The notes beneath the pieces were generated by a model. That model was given only the letters and a program-made list of their open reading frames with translations. It did no database searches and was not told the origin of the DNA. Positions 1 through 7,662 of a stretch of DNA of 13,066 nucleotides are shown piece by piece. The translations under genes were made by a program, and so were the position numbers. The stretch is from Bacteroidales bacterium (GTDB taxonomy: Bacteria; Bacteroidota; Bacteroidia; Bacteroidales; B18-G4). The DNA lies in NCBI GenBank assembly GCA_030618905.1, contig JAUXCL010000054.1, forward strand, positions 1-13,066, written 5' to 3'. Positions within the stretch are counted from its first letter, which is position 1. Each line of letters begins with the position of its first letter.

Positions 1-1
1 C

Positions 2-322
2 CATATCGGTGTTTCGCTCACGGTATTGGCTGTAATTATCCTGTTCAGGGCGATTAATGACCAGTCCGTTATATCCAAGTTATTCACCATCGCCGGATAT
101 ACATATGGACCTTTGCTGGGGATCTATGCTTTTGGTTTGTTGACTCAATTGAAGCTTAAGGACAAATTTGTCCCACTGGTCGCTATTGTATCTCCCGTAA
201 TTTGTTACCTGCTCAGTATTTATGATGAGCGGATTTTCAACGGATACAATTTTGGCTTTGAACTGCTTATCATGAATGGCCTGATTACTTTTATCGGCTT
301 GTTGATAATTTATAAAAAATAA
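2..322 (+). CDS. Sodium:solute symporter (SSS family), C-terminal fragment
   Basis: The frame is open to the left window edge, so the gene is cut and its start lies outside; about 106 residues are visible and end at a TAA. They are very hydrophobic and give about four membrane segments: residues 1-18, a second around GYTYGPLLGIYAFGLLT, a third around FVPLVAIVSPVICYLL, and a last one ending in LLIIYKK. The stretch INDQSVIS followed by AGYTYGPLLG resembles, from memory, the C-terminal part of Bacteroidota sodium:solute symporters, inner-membrane proteins that couple Na+ entry to uptake of a small solute. The substrate cannot be told from this end. A TTG at 26 could be read as a start, but the frame continues upstream with residues of the same membrane-like character, so I treat it as internal. 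The family call rests on a short fragment. Confidence 0.72.
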   Translation, partial: HIGVSLTVLAVIILFRAINDQSVISKLFTIAGYTYGPLLGIYAFGLLTQLKLKDKFVPLVAIVSPVICYLLSIYDERIFNGYNFGFELLIMNGLITFIGLLIIYKK

Positions 323-335
323 TTGTCAGTAAGCC

Positions 336-365
336 TTTGTAATTGCTTATCCTTTATTACTTTTG
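336..365 (+). promoter_or_regulatory. Candidate Bacteroidota-type promoter of glnN
   Basis: TACTTTTG at 358-365 matches the Bacteroidota -7 box TAnnTTTG exactly. A TTTG at 336-339 lies 18 bases upstream, close to the usual spacing of the -33 box. Transcription would start near 370-375, leaving a leader of about 30 bases before the glnN ATG. The same stretch holds a weak hairpin (GTAAGC 329-334 with GCTTAT 345-350) just after the symporter stop, which might help end that transcript. No Shine-Dalgarno sequence is seen before the ATG at 402, which is usual in this phylum. Confidence 0.5.
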
Positions 366-401
366 CAACTTATTTTGATTTATTATGAATAAAACTTAGC
401 C

Positions 402-2591
402 ATGGGAAATATTCGCTTTGATGCACTTTCAGCAGCCATTTCAAGGAAACCAAAAAAAGTAAATCCGCCTTCGGGCAAGATCTCCGATTATTTTGGAGAG
501 CTTACTTTTAATGAAGCCGCCATGAAGGAGTACCTCACGCAGGAGTCTTTTAAAAAAGTAATCAATGCCATCCGGAAAGGGGAGAAGATAGACCGGAGGA
601 TTGCAGACCAGGTGGCTTCATCGCTCAAGGCATGGGCCATGACAAAAGGGGCCACCCATTATACGCATTGGTTCCATCCACTAACAGGTTCCACTGCCGA
701 AAAACATGATGCCTTTATTATGCCTGTGCATGGGGGAGGAGCCATTGAGAACTTTCATGGGTCTGAGCTTATCCAACAGGAACCGGATGCTTCCAGTTTT
801 CCAAGCGGAGGTATCAGGAATACCTTTGAAGCCCGTGGTTATACCGCATGGGATCCTACATCCCCTGCGTTTATATTAAACGGCACCCTTTGCATACCCA
901 CCATTTTCGTTTCTTATACCGGTGAAGCCCTGGATTATAAGACCCCATTACTTAAGGCCTTAAACGTGGTTGACAAAGCGGCAGTTGATGTATGCAGGTA
1001 TTTTGACAGGGATGTCAATAAAGTCAATGCCACCCTGGGCTGGGAACAGGAATATTTCCTGGTAGATACGGCATTGTATTATTCCAGGCCAGACCTGGTT
1101 TTGACAGGGAGGACAGTCTTCGGACATGCCTCTGCAAAAGACCAGCAGCTGTCTGACCATTATTTTGGCAGCATTGCTGAACGCGTAACGGAGTATATGA
1201 AAGATTTTGAGATCGAAGCACATCGCCTGGGTATTCCTTTGAAAACCAGGCATAACGAAGTGGCTCCGAACCAATATGAGTGCGCACCGGTATTTGATGA
1301 GGCTAACCTTGCCGTTGACCAAAACCAGCTCCTGATGCATATCATGCAGAAAGTGGCTAAAAATCATGACCTGACGGTCTTACTCCATGAAAAACCATTT
1401 GCCAGGGTGAATGGATCAGGTAAACACAATAACTGGTCCTTGATGACGGATACGGGGATCAACCTGCTTTCTCCCGGGAAGACGGCCAAATCAAATTTCA
1501 GGTTCATTACCTTTCTCGTCAATATCATCAAGGCCGTGCATACCCACGAAGCATTATTAAGGGCCAGCATTGCCTCTGCAGGCAATGACCTTCGCCTGGG
1601 TGCCAATGAAGCGCCACCAGCCATTATTTCCGTGTTTATTGGCTCTCATCTTTCACAGATCCTGGATGATATAGAAACCAAGGTGAAATCCGGAAAGATC
1701 AATGCTCATCTCAAAGAAGAATCAGACCTTAAAATATCAAAGATACCTGAGATCCTTCTGGATAATACAGACCGTAACAGGACCTCACCTTTTGCCTTTA
1801 CGGGCAACAAGTTCGAATTCAGGGCTGTGGGTTCTGCCGACACATGCTCCAACGCCATGACCGTGCTCAACCTTATCCTGGCCGACCAGTTGCAACAATT
1901 CAAGCAGGATGTGGATGCCTTGATTACTAAGAAAGTCAAGAAAGACGAGGCCATCTTCAAAGTGCTGAAAAAATACATCACTGAATCAAAAAAGATCCGC
2001 TTTGAGGGCAATAGTTATAGTGATGAATGGGTTAAAGAAGCAGAGAAACGTGGCCTTTCAAATTTAAGGTCAACTCCGGAAGCCTTAAAATCATACATCT
2101 CTGAAAAAGTAATTAAGCTCTATGAAAGCCAGCATGTCCTGACAAAAAGGGAGATCGAGGCCCGCTACGAGATTAAACTGGAAAGTTTTACAAAAATAAT
2201 GCAAATTGAATCCAGGGTGATGGGCGACCTGGCTAAAAACCATATCATCCCAACTGCCATCCGTTACCAGAACCTGCTGGTTGAAAACACCAAAGGATTG
2301 AAAGATGTTTTGGATGCCAAGTCCTACATCAAACTCTCAAAGAACCAGTTGCAAACCATCAAAGACATCTCTGAGCATGTCTCAGCGATCAAAACAAATA
2401 TTGACCTGATGGTAGAGGAGAGGAGAAAAGCGAACAGGCTCGACTCCACAGATAAAGTAGCCGAAGCATACAACAGCATGGTAAAACCCTATTTCGAGAT
2501 CATCCGCTACCATGTGGATAAGCTGGAATTGCTGGTGGATGATACGCTGTGGACCTTGCCAAAATACCGTGAACTGTTGTTTATAAAATAA
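402..2591 (+). CDS. glnN: Glutamine synthetase type III
   Basis: Catalyses ATP-dependent formation of glutamine from glutamate and ammonium in the cytoplasm, the entry step of nitrogen assimilation. At 729 residues it has the length of type III enzymes (as in Bacteroides fragilis), far longer than type I (about 470) or type II (about 350-370). Visible active-site blocks are GWEQEYF at 213-219 (metal/glutamate side), KTRHNEVAPNQYE from 281, NGSGKHNNWS from 337, LRLGANEAPP near 397-406, and DRNRTSPFAFTGNKFEFRAV ending around 476. The N-terminal part with THYTHWFHPLTG and the roughly 200-residue helical C-terminal extension are typical of type III. The family is known to form double-ring dodecamers. 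The start is the first ATG, just below a TAnnTTTG promoter candidate. A DUF4831 gene follows after 79 bases. No P-II or NtrC-like gene is visible, so any nitrogen control is not shown here. Nothing is truncated or missing. Confidence 0.97.
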   Translation: MGNIRFDALSAAISRKPKKVNPPSGKISDYFGELTFNEAAMKEYLTQESFKKVINAIRKGEKIDRRIADQVASSLKAWAMTKGATHYTHWFHPLTGSTAEKHDAFIMPVHGGGAIENFHGSELIQQEPDASSFPSGGIRNTFEARGYTAWDPTSPAFILNGTLCIPTIFVSYTGEALDYKTPLLKALNVVDKAAVDVCRYFDRDVNKVNATLGWEQEYFLVDTALYYSRPDLVLTGRTVFGHASAKDQQLSDHYFGSIAERVTEYMKDFEIEAHRLGIPLKTRHNEVAPNQYECAPVFDEANLAVDQNQLLMHIMQKVAKNHDLTVLLHEKPFARVNGSGKHNNWSLMTDTGINLLSPGKTAKSNFRFITFLVNIIKAVHTHEALLRASIASAGNDLRLGANEAPPAIISVFIGSHLSQILDDIETKVKSGKINAHLKEESDLKISKIPEILLDNTDRNRTSPFAFTGNKFEFRAVGSADTCSNAMTVLNLILADQLQQFKQDVDALITKKVKKDEAIFKVLKKYITESKKIRFEGNSYSDEWVKEAEKRGLSNLRSTPEALKSYISEKVIKLYESQHVLTKREIEARYEIKLESFTKIMQIESRVMGDLAKNHIIPTAIRYQNLLVENTKGLKDVLDAKSYIKLSKNQLQTIKDISEHVSAIKTNIDLMVEERRKANRLDSTDKVAEAYNSMVKPYFEIIRYHVDKLELLVDDTLWTLPKYRELLFIK

Positions 2592-2670
2592 CTGTATCAA
2601 ATTCCCACTATCAGTAACATTTTCCTGCGAAAAACAGTAAAACACTGGATAAACTATTATTACCAACATC

Positions 2671-3849
2671 ATGCAACTCAAATCTGCATTACGACCATTA
2701 GTTCTCATGGCATGCCTGCTATGGGGTTTGCAATTATTTGCTCAGCTTAATGTAGTACACGTCGGCTCCGGTTTTAACCAGGGCGATTATAAGGGCGTCT
2801 ATTTTACATTGCCGCGCACCATCCTGAAAATTGACCTTGTTCTGGATAAAGTCACCAAAATCCAGGGGCCATATAGCGATTATGCATCGAAGTCTCTTGG
2901 GCTCAATAATGTGATTGAAAGGAATATAACTACATACAGGCTGAGGAGCGTAAATTTATCAACTTTACCTGAGCCGGATCCACAACAGGTCTATTTTATA
3001 GCCCGAACTGAGAAAGCATCGAGAGGGGAGGAGTCTTTATTGCTTTCCTTAACAGGCTCCGGCATTTTTCTTGGTGCTGATATCACCAAATTAGAAGAAG
3101 AGCAGTATACTGGTTTTGTCACAACAGATCATAGTATCGACCCCGACAGCATTGAACGCTATTTTCAATTCCTGGCTGAAAGGAATCAGGGGATTAAGAT
3201 TGATACCATCACCCGAAAAATTACCATTGATACGACTACTATTTACCGGTATACTTACAAAAGGAGATTGGTGGAAAAATCTGTGGATCAAAAAGTGAAA
3301 GAAGCACTGGAGCAGATTGAAAATATCAGGTTAAACCGCTTTAATGTTCTTACCGGTTACCAGGAAGTTGCCTATTCTAAAGAAGCCATGCAATACATGG
3401 TTGATCAGCTTGATAAAATGGAGCAGGAATATCTTGATCTTTTCAGGGGCAAGATCATTCATCAAACAGTCAACTATTCTTATCAATATATACCCGGAAC
3501 AGAAGATGCCGGGGAAGAATGGGTTCCTGTTTTTGGATTATCGGAAAGAAATGGCTTCCAGGGGCTTAAAGATGCCAATGACGAGCTGTTTTATGTACAG
3601 ATGATGGGAACAGGAGTATCACAATTCTCCGGAACTCCAACTGTAGGGCAGGGGAGGTCGCTTGAGGGCTTGCCATACCGCATTCCTGAGCGGGTAATGA
3701 TCTCTGTAAAATTTAAAGGCAAGGTGCATGAGGTGATGCGTGCTGATATTGCACAATTTGGAAATGTGGCGGTATTGCCGGCCGGTATTACGAAGATGAA
3801 TTTATATCCCTTAACAGGTGGGATTAAAAGCGTGCTGATCGAGTATTAA
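2671..3849 (+). CDS. DUF4831 family secreted protein, function unknown
   Basis: The 392-residue product begins with a clear signal peptide: a basic start, a hydrophobic core at about 8-23 and a likely cleavage after LFA or LFAQ near residue 24-25, so the mature protein should reach the periplasm or outer membrane. The body matches, from memory, the Bacteroidota family DUF4831: GVYFTLPRTILKID at 42-55, EPDPQQVYFI at 101-110, and a C-terminal section with LPYRIPERV followed by AQFGNVAVLPAG. A helical segment around 205-260 is rich in charged residues and could form a coiled coil. The cysteine in LMAC (15) does not fit a lipobox and lies inside the hydrophobic core. The role of the family is not known to me. 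No separate promoter is obvious in the 79-base gap after glnN, so co-transcription is possible but not shown. The gene ends 5 bases before the stop of convergent kdsA. Confidence 0.85.
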   Translation: MQLKSALRPLVLMACLLWGLQLFAQLNVVHVGSGFNQGDYKGVYFTLPRTILKIDLVLDKVTKIQGPYSDYASKSLGLNNVIERNITTYRLRSVNLSTLPEPDPQQVYFIARTEKASRGEESLLLSLTGSGIFLGADITKLEEEQYTGFVTTDHSIDPDSIERYFQFLAERNQGIKIDTITRKITIDTTTIYRYTYKRRLVEKSVDQKVKEALEQIENIRLNRFNVLTGYQEVAYSKEAMQYMVDQLDKMEQEYLDLFRGKIIHQTVNYSYQYIPGTEDAGEEWVPVFGLSERNGFQGLKDANDELFYVQMMGTGVSQFSGTPTVGQGRSLEGLPYRIPERVMISVKFKGKVHEVMRADIAQFGNVAVLPAGITKMNLYPLTGGIKSVLIEY

Positions 3850-3854
3850 AGAGC

Positions 3855-4667
3855 TTATTGTATCGCTTTCCTGATTTTGACCAGTCTGGTCAGAAGTCCT
3901 TCAAGTAAACCAAGGTTTAACATATTTTCTCCATCCGACATGGCATTTGCCGGATCAGGGTGCGTTTCAATAAAGAGGCCATCCACGCCGACAGCTATCC
4001 CCGCCCGGGCAATTGTTTCGATCATGTCCGGTGCCCCGCCGGTAACTCCACTGCTTTGATTTGGCTTTTGCAGGGAATGGGTGATATCCAAAACGACAGG
4101 ATATGGGTTTTCTTTCAACAAGGGGATGTTTCTGAAATCAACCACAAGATCCTGATAACCATACATGTTTCCACGCTCTGTGATCATGATCTTTTCATTT
4201 CCAGACTGGACAATCTTTTCAACAGCAAATTGCATTGCTTCGGCAGAAAGGAACTGGGCTTTTTTGATGTTGATGGGTTTTTCTGTGTAGGCTGCAGCAA
4301 TGAGCAAATCTGTTTGTCTGCACAGAAAGGCCGGGATTTGCAATATATCGGCATATTCGGCCGCAATGATGGCTTCATGCTCTGCGTGGATATCAGTTAT
4401 TGTGGGCAGGTCCAGTTCCTGTCCGATATTCTTAATGATTTCCAGTGCTTCAAGGTCGCCAATGCCGGTAAACGAGTCAAGTTTAGAGCGATTAGCTTTT
4501 TTATAGGAAGCCTTGAAAATGAAAGGGATTTGAAGATCCTTTGCAATTTGATTCACCTTTTCTGCGATCTTATAGGGGATTTCTTCATTTTCCACAACAC
4601 AGGGCCCTGCAATCAGGAAGAATTGATCAGAGTCCAGGTCTTTTAATTTGGGAATGGTGTCCAGCAT
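3855..4667 (-). CDS. kdsA: 3-deoxy-8-phosphooctulonate synthase (KDO-8-P synthase), metal-dependent type
   Basis: Condenses phosphoenolpyruvate with arabinose 5-phosphate to give Kdo-8-phosphate, the committed step to the Kdo of LPS inner core; cytoplasmic TIM barrel. The 270-residue length is normal. Signatures are IAGPCVVE at 19-26, FKASYKKANRSK at 51-62, DILQIPAFLCRQTDL at 107-121, ITERGNMYGYQDLVVDFR at 162-179 and FIETHPDPANAMSD at 232-245. The four ligands of the metal-dependent class (as in Aquifex aeolicus) are all present with the same spacing: Cys23, His197, Glu234 and Asp245. The metal-free E. coli type has Asn in place of the cysteine. It is the last gene of the minus-strand cluster, 29 bases after rarA, with only a weak ribosome site. 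The clear KANRS and CRQTDL motifs argue against a DAHP synthase. Confidence 0.97.
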   Translation of the reverse strand: MLDTIPKLKDLDSDQFFLIAGPCVVENEEIPYKIAEKVNQIAKDLQIPFIFKASYKKANRSKLDSFTGIGDLEALEIIKNIGQELDLPTITDIHAEHEAIIAAEYADILQIPAFLCRQTDLLIAAAYTEKPINIKKAQFLSAEAMQFAVEKIVQSGNEKIMITERGNMYGYQDLVVDFRNIPLLKENPYPVVLDITHSLQKPNQSSGVTGGAPDMIETIARAGIAVGVDGLFIETHPDPANAMSDGENMLNLGLLEGLLTRLVKIRKAIQ

Positions 4668-4696
4668 GATTGAAGACTTTGGATTAAGTCCTAAAA

Positions 4697-5965
4697 TTAA
4701 TATTTATATTTATCTTTCCAGAGATGCCGTAATTTTTCCCTGACATCCTCCTCCCGGCGGTTATTCCCCGGATCATAAAAGCGTTTTCCTTTGATCTCCT
4801 CCGGAAGGAACTCCAGGTCAACGAAATTATTGTCATAACTATGGGCATATTTATAGCCTTTTCCATAGCCAATCTCCTTCATCAGTTTGGTCGGAGCATT
4901 ACGGATATGCAGCGGAACGGATAGGTCACCACTTTTTTTGACCTCCGACAATGCCTTTTCAATGGCAAAATAGGATGCATTGCTTTTGACAGAAGAAGCA
5001 AGGTATATGGCTGTTTGCGAGAGGATGATCCTGCATTCAGGGTATCCGATTTGGGTCACTGCCTCAAAACAGGCCTCGGCCAGTAAAAGGGCATTAGGAT
5101 TGGCATTTCCGATATCTTCCGATGCAAGTATCAGCATTCTGCGGGCTATGAATTTGGGATCTTCACCTGCTTCTATCATCCTGGCCAGCCAGTACACCGC
5201 TGCATTGGGATCTGAGCCCCTCATGGATTTGATGAATGCACTGATGATATCATAATGCATTTCACCGGATTTATCATATATCGCAAGGTTTTGTTGAATC
5301 ACATCCAGGGCTTTGGCATTCGTAATATGAATTTCTTCCTGGCCTTTTTCAGCATTTGTAATCAGTTCAAGGGCATTCAGTAATTTCCTGGCATCACCAC
5401 CGGAAATACGCATCAGTGCCTCATCTTCATCAATATGTATTTTGATCTTCTCTGCATTTTCCAGGTATTGAATAGCCTTTTCCAGCAAGATATTCAGGTC
5501 CTCTTTCTCGAAGGACCTCAGGATGTATACCTGGCAACGGGACAGCAGGGGTGATATCACTTCAAATGATGGATTTTCTGTGGTGGCTCCGATCAGGGTT
5601 ACAACCCCCTTTTCCACGGCCCCTAACAAAGAATCCTGTTGGGATTTGCTGAAACGGTGGATCTCATCAATAAACAGGATAGCCTGCCCAAAACCATATT
5701 TTGCCTGTTTGATGACCTCCCTCACATCTTTAACCCCCGAACTGACAGCACTCAGGGTATAAAACTCACGTTTCAATTGTTGAGAAATGATATAGGCCAG
5801 TGTAGTTTTTCCCACCCCGGGAGGCCCCCATAAGATCATAGAAGGAATATTCCCCGACTCAATGGCCTTTCTGAGTATAGCTCCCTCACCCACCAGGTGC
5901 TGCTGCCCCAGGTAATCATCCAAAGTCGCCGGCCTCAATTGCTCTGCTAATGGTATATTATTCAT
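4697..5965 (-). CDS. rarA: Replication-associated recombination protein A (RarA/MgsA), AAA+ ATPase
   Basis: A clamp-loader-like AAA+ ATPase of the RarA/MgsA/WRNIP1 family, known to act at stalled or gapped replication forks. Numbered from the ATG at 5965 (422 aa), Walker A is GPPGVGKTT at 47-55, Walker B ILFIDE at 96-101, sensor 1 lies in GATTENPS around 126-133, the arginine finger is in LLSRC (Arg143) and sensor 2 in GGDARK (Arg193). The C-terminal half has the MgsA-type block SDPNAAVYWLARMIEAGEDP at 251-270 and RMLILASEDIG at 276-286, needed for tetramer formation in relatives. The frame could begin at a GTG 15 bases upstream, but the ATG has a purine-rich GGGAG five bases before it and begins with the family-like PLAEQLRP, so the ATG is preferred. 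It is the middle gene of the cluster, 18 bases after the uncharacterised gene and 29 before kdsA. Confidence 0.96.
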   Translation of the reverse strand: MNNIPLAEQLRPATLDDYLGQQHLVGEGAILRKAIESGNIPSMILWGPPGVGKTTLAYIISQQLKREFYTLSAVSSGVKDVREVIKQAKYGFGQAILFIDEIHRFSKSQQDSLLGAVEKGVVTLIGATTENPSFEVISPLLSRCQVYILRSFEKEDLNILLEKAIQYLENAEKIKIHIDEDEALMRISGGDARKLLNALELITNAEKGQEEIHITNAKALDVIQQNLAIYDKSGEMHYDIISAFIKSMRGSDPNAAVYWLARMIEAGEDPKFIARRMLILASEDIGNANPNALLLAEACFEAVTQIGYPECRIILSQTAIYLASSVKSNASYFAIEKALSEVKKSGDLSVPLHIRNAPTKLMKEIGYGKGYKYAHSYDNNFVDLEFLPEEIKGKRFYDPGNNRREEDVREKLRHLWKDKYKY

Positions 5966-5970
5966 AATAA

Positions 5971-5975
5971 CTCCC
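5971..5975 (-). promoter_or_regulatory. Ribosome binding site that decides the rarA start
   Basis: On the minus strand GGGAG is followed by five bases and then the ATG at 5965-5963. It is the clearest Shine-Dalgarno-like site in the window and supports the ATG over the GTG at 5980. Confidence 0.5.
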
Positions 5976-5996
5976 TTCACGCTTCACTCTTCACGC
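5976..5996 (-). repeat. Three tandem 7-base repeats across the junction between two genes
   Basis: Read on the plus strand the units are TTCACGC, TTCACTC and TTCACGC, back to back (5976-5982, 5983-5989, 5990-5996). On the minus strand each unit contains TGA. The array covers the last codons and stop of the uncharacterised 479-aa gene and runs up to the rarA ribosome site. Because seven is not a multiple of three, each unit is read in a different frame. Confidence 0.75.
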
Positions 5997-7423
5997 ATAT
6001 ATCCAAAGAGTCCTTTCCGCTTAATTTCTTTCTCAACATAATTCGGCACCATCTCCTCCCATCCGGGTTCACCATCCCTGATCAACTTTAACACATTGGC
6101 GGAATCGATATAGAGCCATTCTTTTTTGACGTTTTTAATGTCAATGATCTTTTTGTTTTTGATAAGGTATTTATAAAGGTCTTCCTGTGCTTCAGGGAAA
6201 CGGATTTCTTTTGAAGTGAGAAGGTCTCCGACAGCCTCTCTTGTATCCAGCGACACAGCCGAAATAGTGGGATATATATAAACTTTCATATTATTGATAA
6301 AGAGCTTGCCAAATCCTTCCAGGATTCCCCCTTTCAGATCTCTATAGTATTTTTTATTGATCACATTGATAAAGGTCGGAACACCGATCACAATTCTCAG
6401 GTTCCTGATGGCAAATTGTGAAAAATAGCTGACCAGCTTATAATATTCCCGAAAAGTAGAGATCATCACGTTTTGCCCCATACCATTAAGTAAATCTACC
6501 CTTTCCAGGAAATCACGTTCATCGATATCTCCTTTGCCCAGCAGGTTGTTAACTGATATTTCACAAAGGGAAAGGGTATTGTCGCGATCATAATCTTCGT
6601 CTCTTTTGAAGAGCCTGTAGCTGGCCCTGAGCATGTCAAACCCAACATAATGTATGGGCCGGAAAGCACCCCTGAATACTAAAACGTTCTTCTTGTAAAG
6701 CATATCAGCCGGCTGCTGCACCTCGCCATTCCTGTCAAACATCATCGCAGAAGTCATTCCGTTTTTCACCAGCTGAACGCCCAACAAACGGTTGTCAACA
6801 TAGTCAAGATCCGGGCCCCGCATTCTTATCATGGTGATCTCAATCCTGTCCCTGGAGAGGTTATCCATTAAAGACCTGATAAACTCCACCGGCCTTTCAA
6901 TAAAGTTATAACAGGCAAAGATGAGATTTACTCCCAGGATGCCAAGGGTTTGTTGCTGAAGCAGGGTATCCTGTTCAAGCAAGTTAACATGAAATAAAAC
7001 TTCGTTTGAAGCTGCATCAGTATTATGCTGAAAACGCATCCCCATCCAGCCATGGCTGTAATTGTCCTTTTTAAAATTCAGGGTAGCTACCGTATTGGCA
7101 AATGCAAAGTATCTTGTTGGAATTTCTCGCTTTTCCTCAAGGAGGCTTACCAGGTCGTTGTATTCGGCATCCAGCATTTTACACAGCCTGGCTTCAGATA
7201 CATACCTGCCGGGTTTGTTTTCATTGTAGAGCCTGTCGCTAAACAACTTATCGTATGCGGAAATGGATTTTGCTACAGTTCCTGAGGCGCCTCCGGCCTG
7301 GAAGAAATTACGGGCAACTTCCTGACCCCCGCCAATCTCAGCAATGCTGCCATAAATCGCTGAATTTAAATTAATTCTTAATGCTTTTCGATTGGTGTTA
7401 AGGATCTCTCTTTCCATATACAT
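5984..7423 (-). CDS. Conserved protein of unknown function, 479 aa
   Basis: I do not know the function. The sequence resembles a family I recall as widespread in Bacteroidota, whose members carry inherited names (such as TonB-dependent receptor) that nothing here supports. It has no signal peptide, no membrane segment and no beta-barrel features, so it should be cytoplasmic. Blocks that look conserved are IGGGQEVARNFFQAGGASGT at 30-49, RYFAFANTVAT at 104-114, SHGWMGMRFQ at 123-132, LLQQQTLGILGVNLI at 154-168, VDNRLLGVQLVKNGMTSAM at 209-227, KKNVLVFRGAFRP at 244-256 and GGILEGFGKLF at 365-375. The glycine-rich GGASGT is not a P-loop. Glycines, aromatic residues and polar residues cluster in these blocks, as in an enzyme. 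A second ATG two codons in (7417) is an alternative start. It is the first gene of the cluster with rarA and kdsA and sits below a TATCTTTG box; its last codons lie in a 7-base repeat. Confidence 0.88.
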   Translation of the reverse strand: MYMEREILNTNRKALRINLNSAIYGSIAEIGGGQEVARNFFQAGGASGTVAKSISAYDKLFSDRLYNENKPGRYVSEARLCKMLDAEYNDLVSLLEEKREIPTRYFAFANTVATLNFKKDNYSHGWMGMRFQHNTDAASNEVLFHVNLLEQDTLLQQQTLGILGVNLIFACYNFIERPVEFIRSLMDNLSRDRIEITMIRMRGPDLDYVDNRLLGVQLVKNGMTSAMMFDRNGEVQQPADMLYKKNVLVFRGAFRPIHYVGFDMLRASYRLFKRDEDYDRDNTLSLCEISVNNLLGKGDIDERDFLERVDLLNGMGQNVMISTFREYYKLVSYFSQFAIRNLRIVIGVPTFINVINKKYYRDLKGGILEGFGKLFINNMKVYIYPTISAVSLDTREAVGDLLTSKEIRFPEAQEDLYKYLIKNKKIIDIKNVKKEWLYIDSANVLKLIRDGEPGWEEMVPNYVEKEIKRKGLFGYMREE

Positions 7424-7445
7424 CAGGTTAATTTCTGGAATACAT

Positions 7446-7453
7446 CAAAGATA
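7446..7453 (-). promoter_or_regulatory. Candidate -7 promoter box for the 479-aa gene, rarA and kdsA
   Basis: On the minus strand TATCTTTG matches TAnnTTTG exactly and ends 22 bases before the ATG, giving a very short leader. No TTG is seen at the usual -33 distance, so only half of the promoter pattern is supported. Confidence 0.42.
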
Positions 7454-7585
7454 CAAATCTATCCCGGTTTTTGTTCAGCCATCATAAAATCAAAAGCTGC
7501 TGCCCTAAAACTGAATTGTTAAAAAATAAGTCCATATTATGCTACTTTTTATAAACTCGATCGTATAATCTTTGATTCTGTAATG

Positions 7586-7593
7586 TATCTTTG
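7586..7593 (+). promoter_or_regulatory. Candidate -7 promoter box for the hybrid kinase
   Basis: TATCTTTG matches TAnnTTTG exactly. A further TTTG at 7571-7574 is too close to serve as its -33 box. Transcription would start near 7600, leaving a leader of about 130 bases before the ATG at 7731, long enough to hold the hairpin at 7631-7648. Confidence 0.42.
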
Positions 7594-7630
7594 TATATAG
7601 ATTGAAAAAAGATGTGCAAATTCTTGTTAT

Positions 7631-7662
7631 GTGCTGTTTACAGCGCACCCTGCAATTTTTTT
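7631..7662 (+). promoter_or_regulatory. Leader hairpin followed by a T run, possible attenuator
   Basis: GTGCTG (7631-7636) can pair with CAGCGCAC (7641-7648) across a TTTA loop with a two-base bulge. Seven T residues follow at 7656-7662, but seven bases separate stem and T run, which is poor for an intrinsic terminator. It lies between the candidate promoter and the kinase start, where it could tune expression. No known riboswitch class is recognised. Confidence 0.22.

Noticed and set aside
960..1367. Minus-strand frame of 135 codons inside glnN
   Set aside because: It is a shadow of the conserved glutamine synthetase active-site region.
2592..2670. Promoter or terminator between glnN and the DUF4831 gene
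   Set aside because: No TAnnTTTG match is present and the only stem (TTTTC with GAAAA) is five bases long and AT-rich.
2671..2745. Lipoprotein signal in the DUF4831 protein
   Set aside because: The cysteine follows Leu-Met-Ala, which does not fit a lipobox, and the hydrophobic core continues after it; an ordinary signal peptide fits better.
3960..4646. Plus-strand frame of 228 codons opposite kdsA
   Set aside because: It lies fully antisense to a clear KdsA with all family motifs; its translation is cysteine- and phenylalanine-rich and matches nothing.
5984..7423. TonB-dependent receptor identity for the 479-aa protein
   Set aside because: There is no signal peptide, plug domain, TonB box or alternating barrel pattern, and the length is too short for a receptor.
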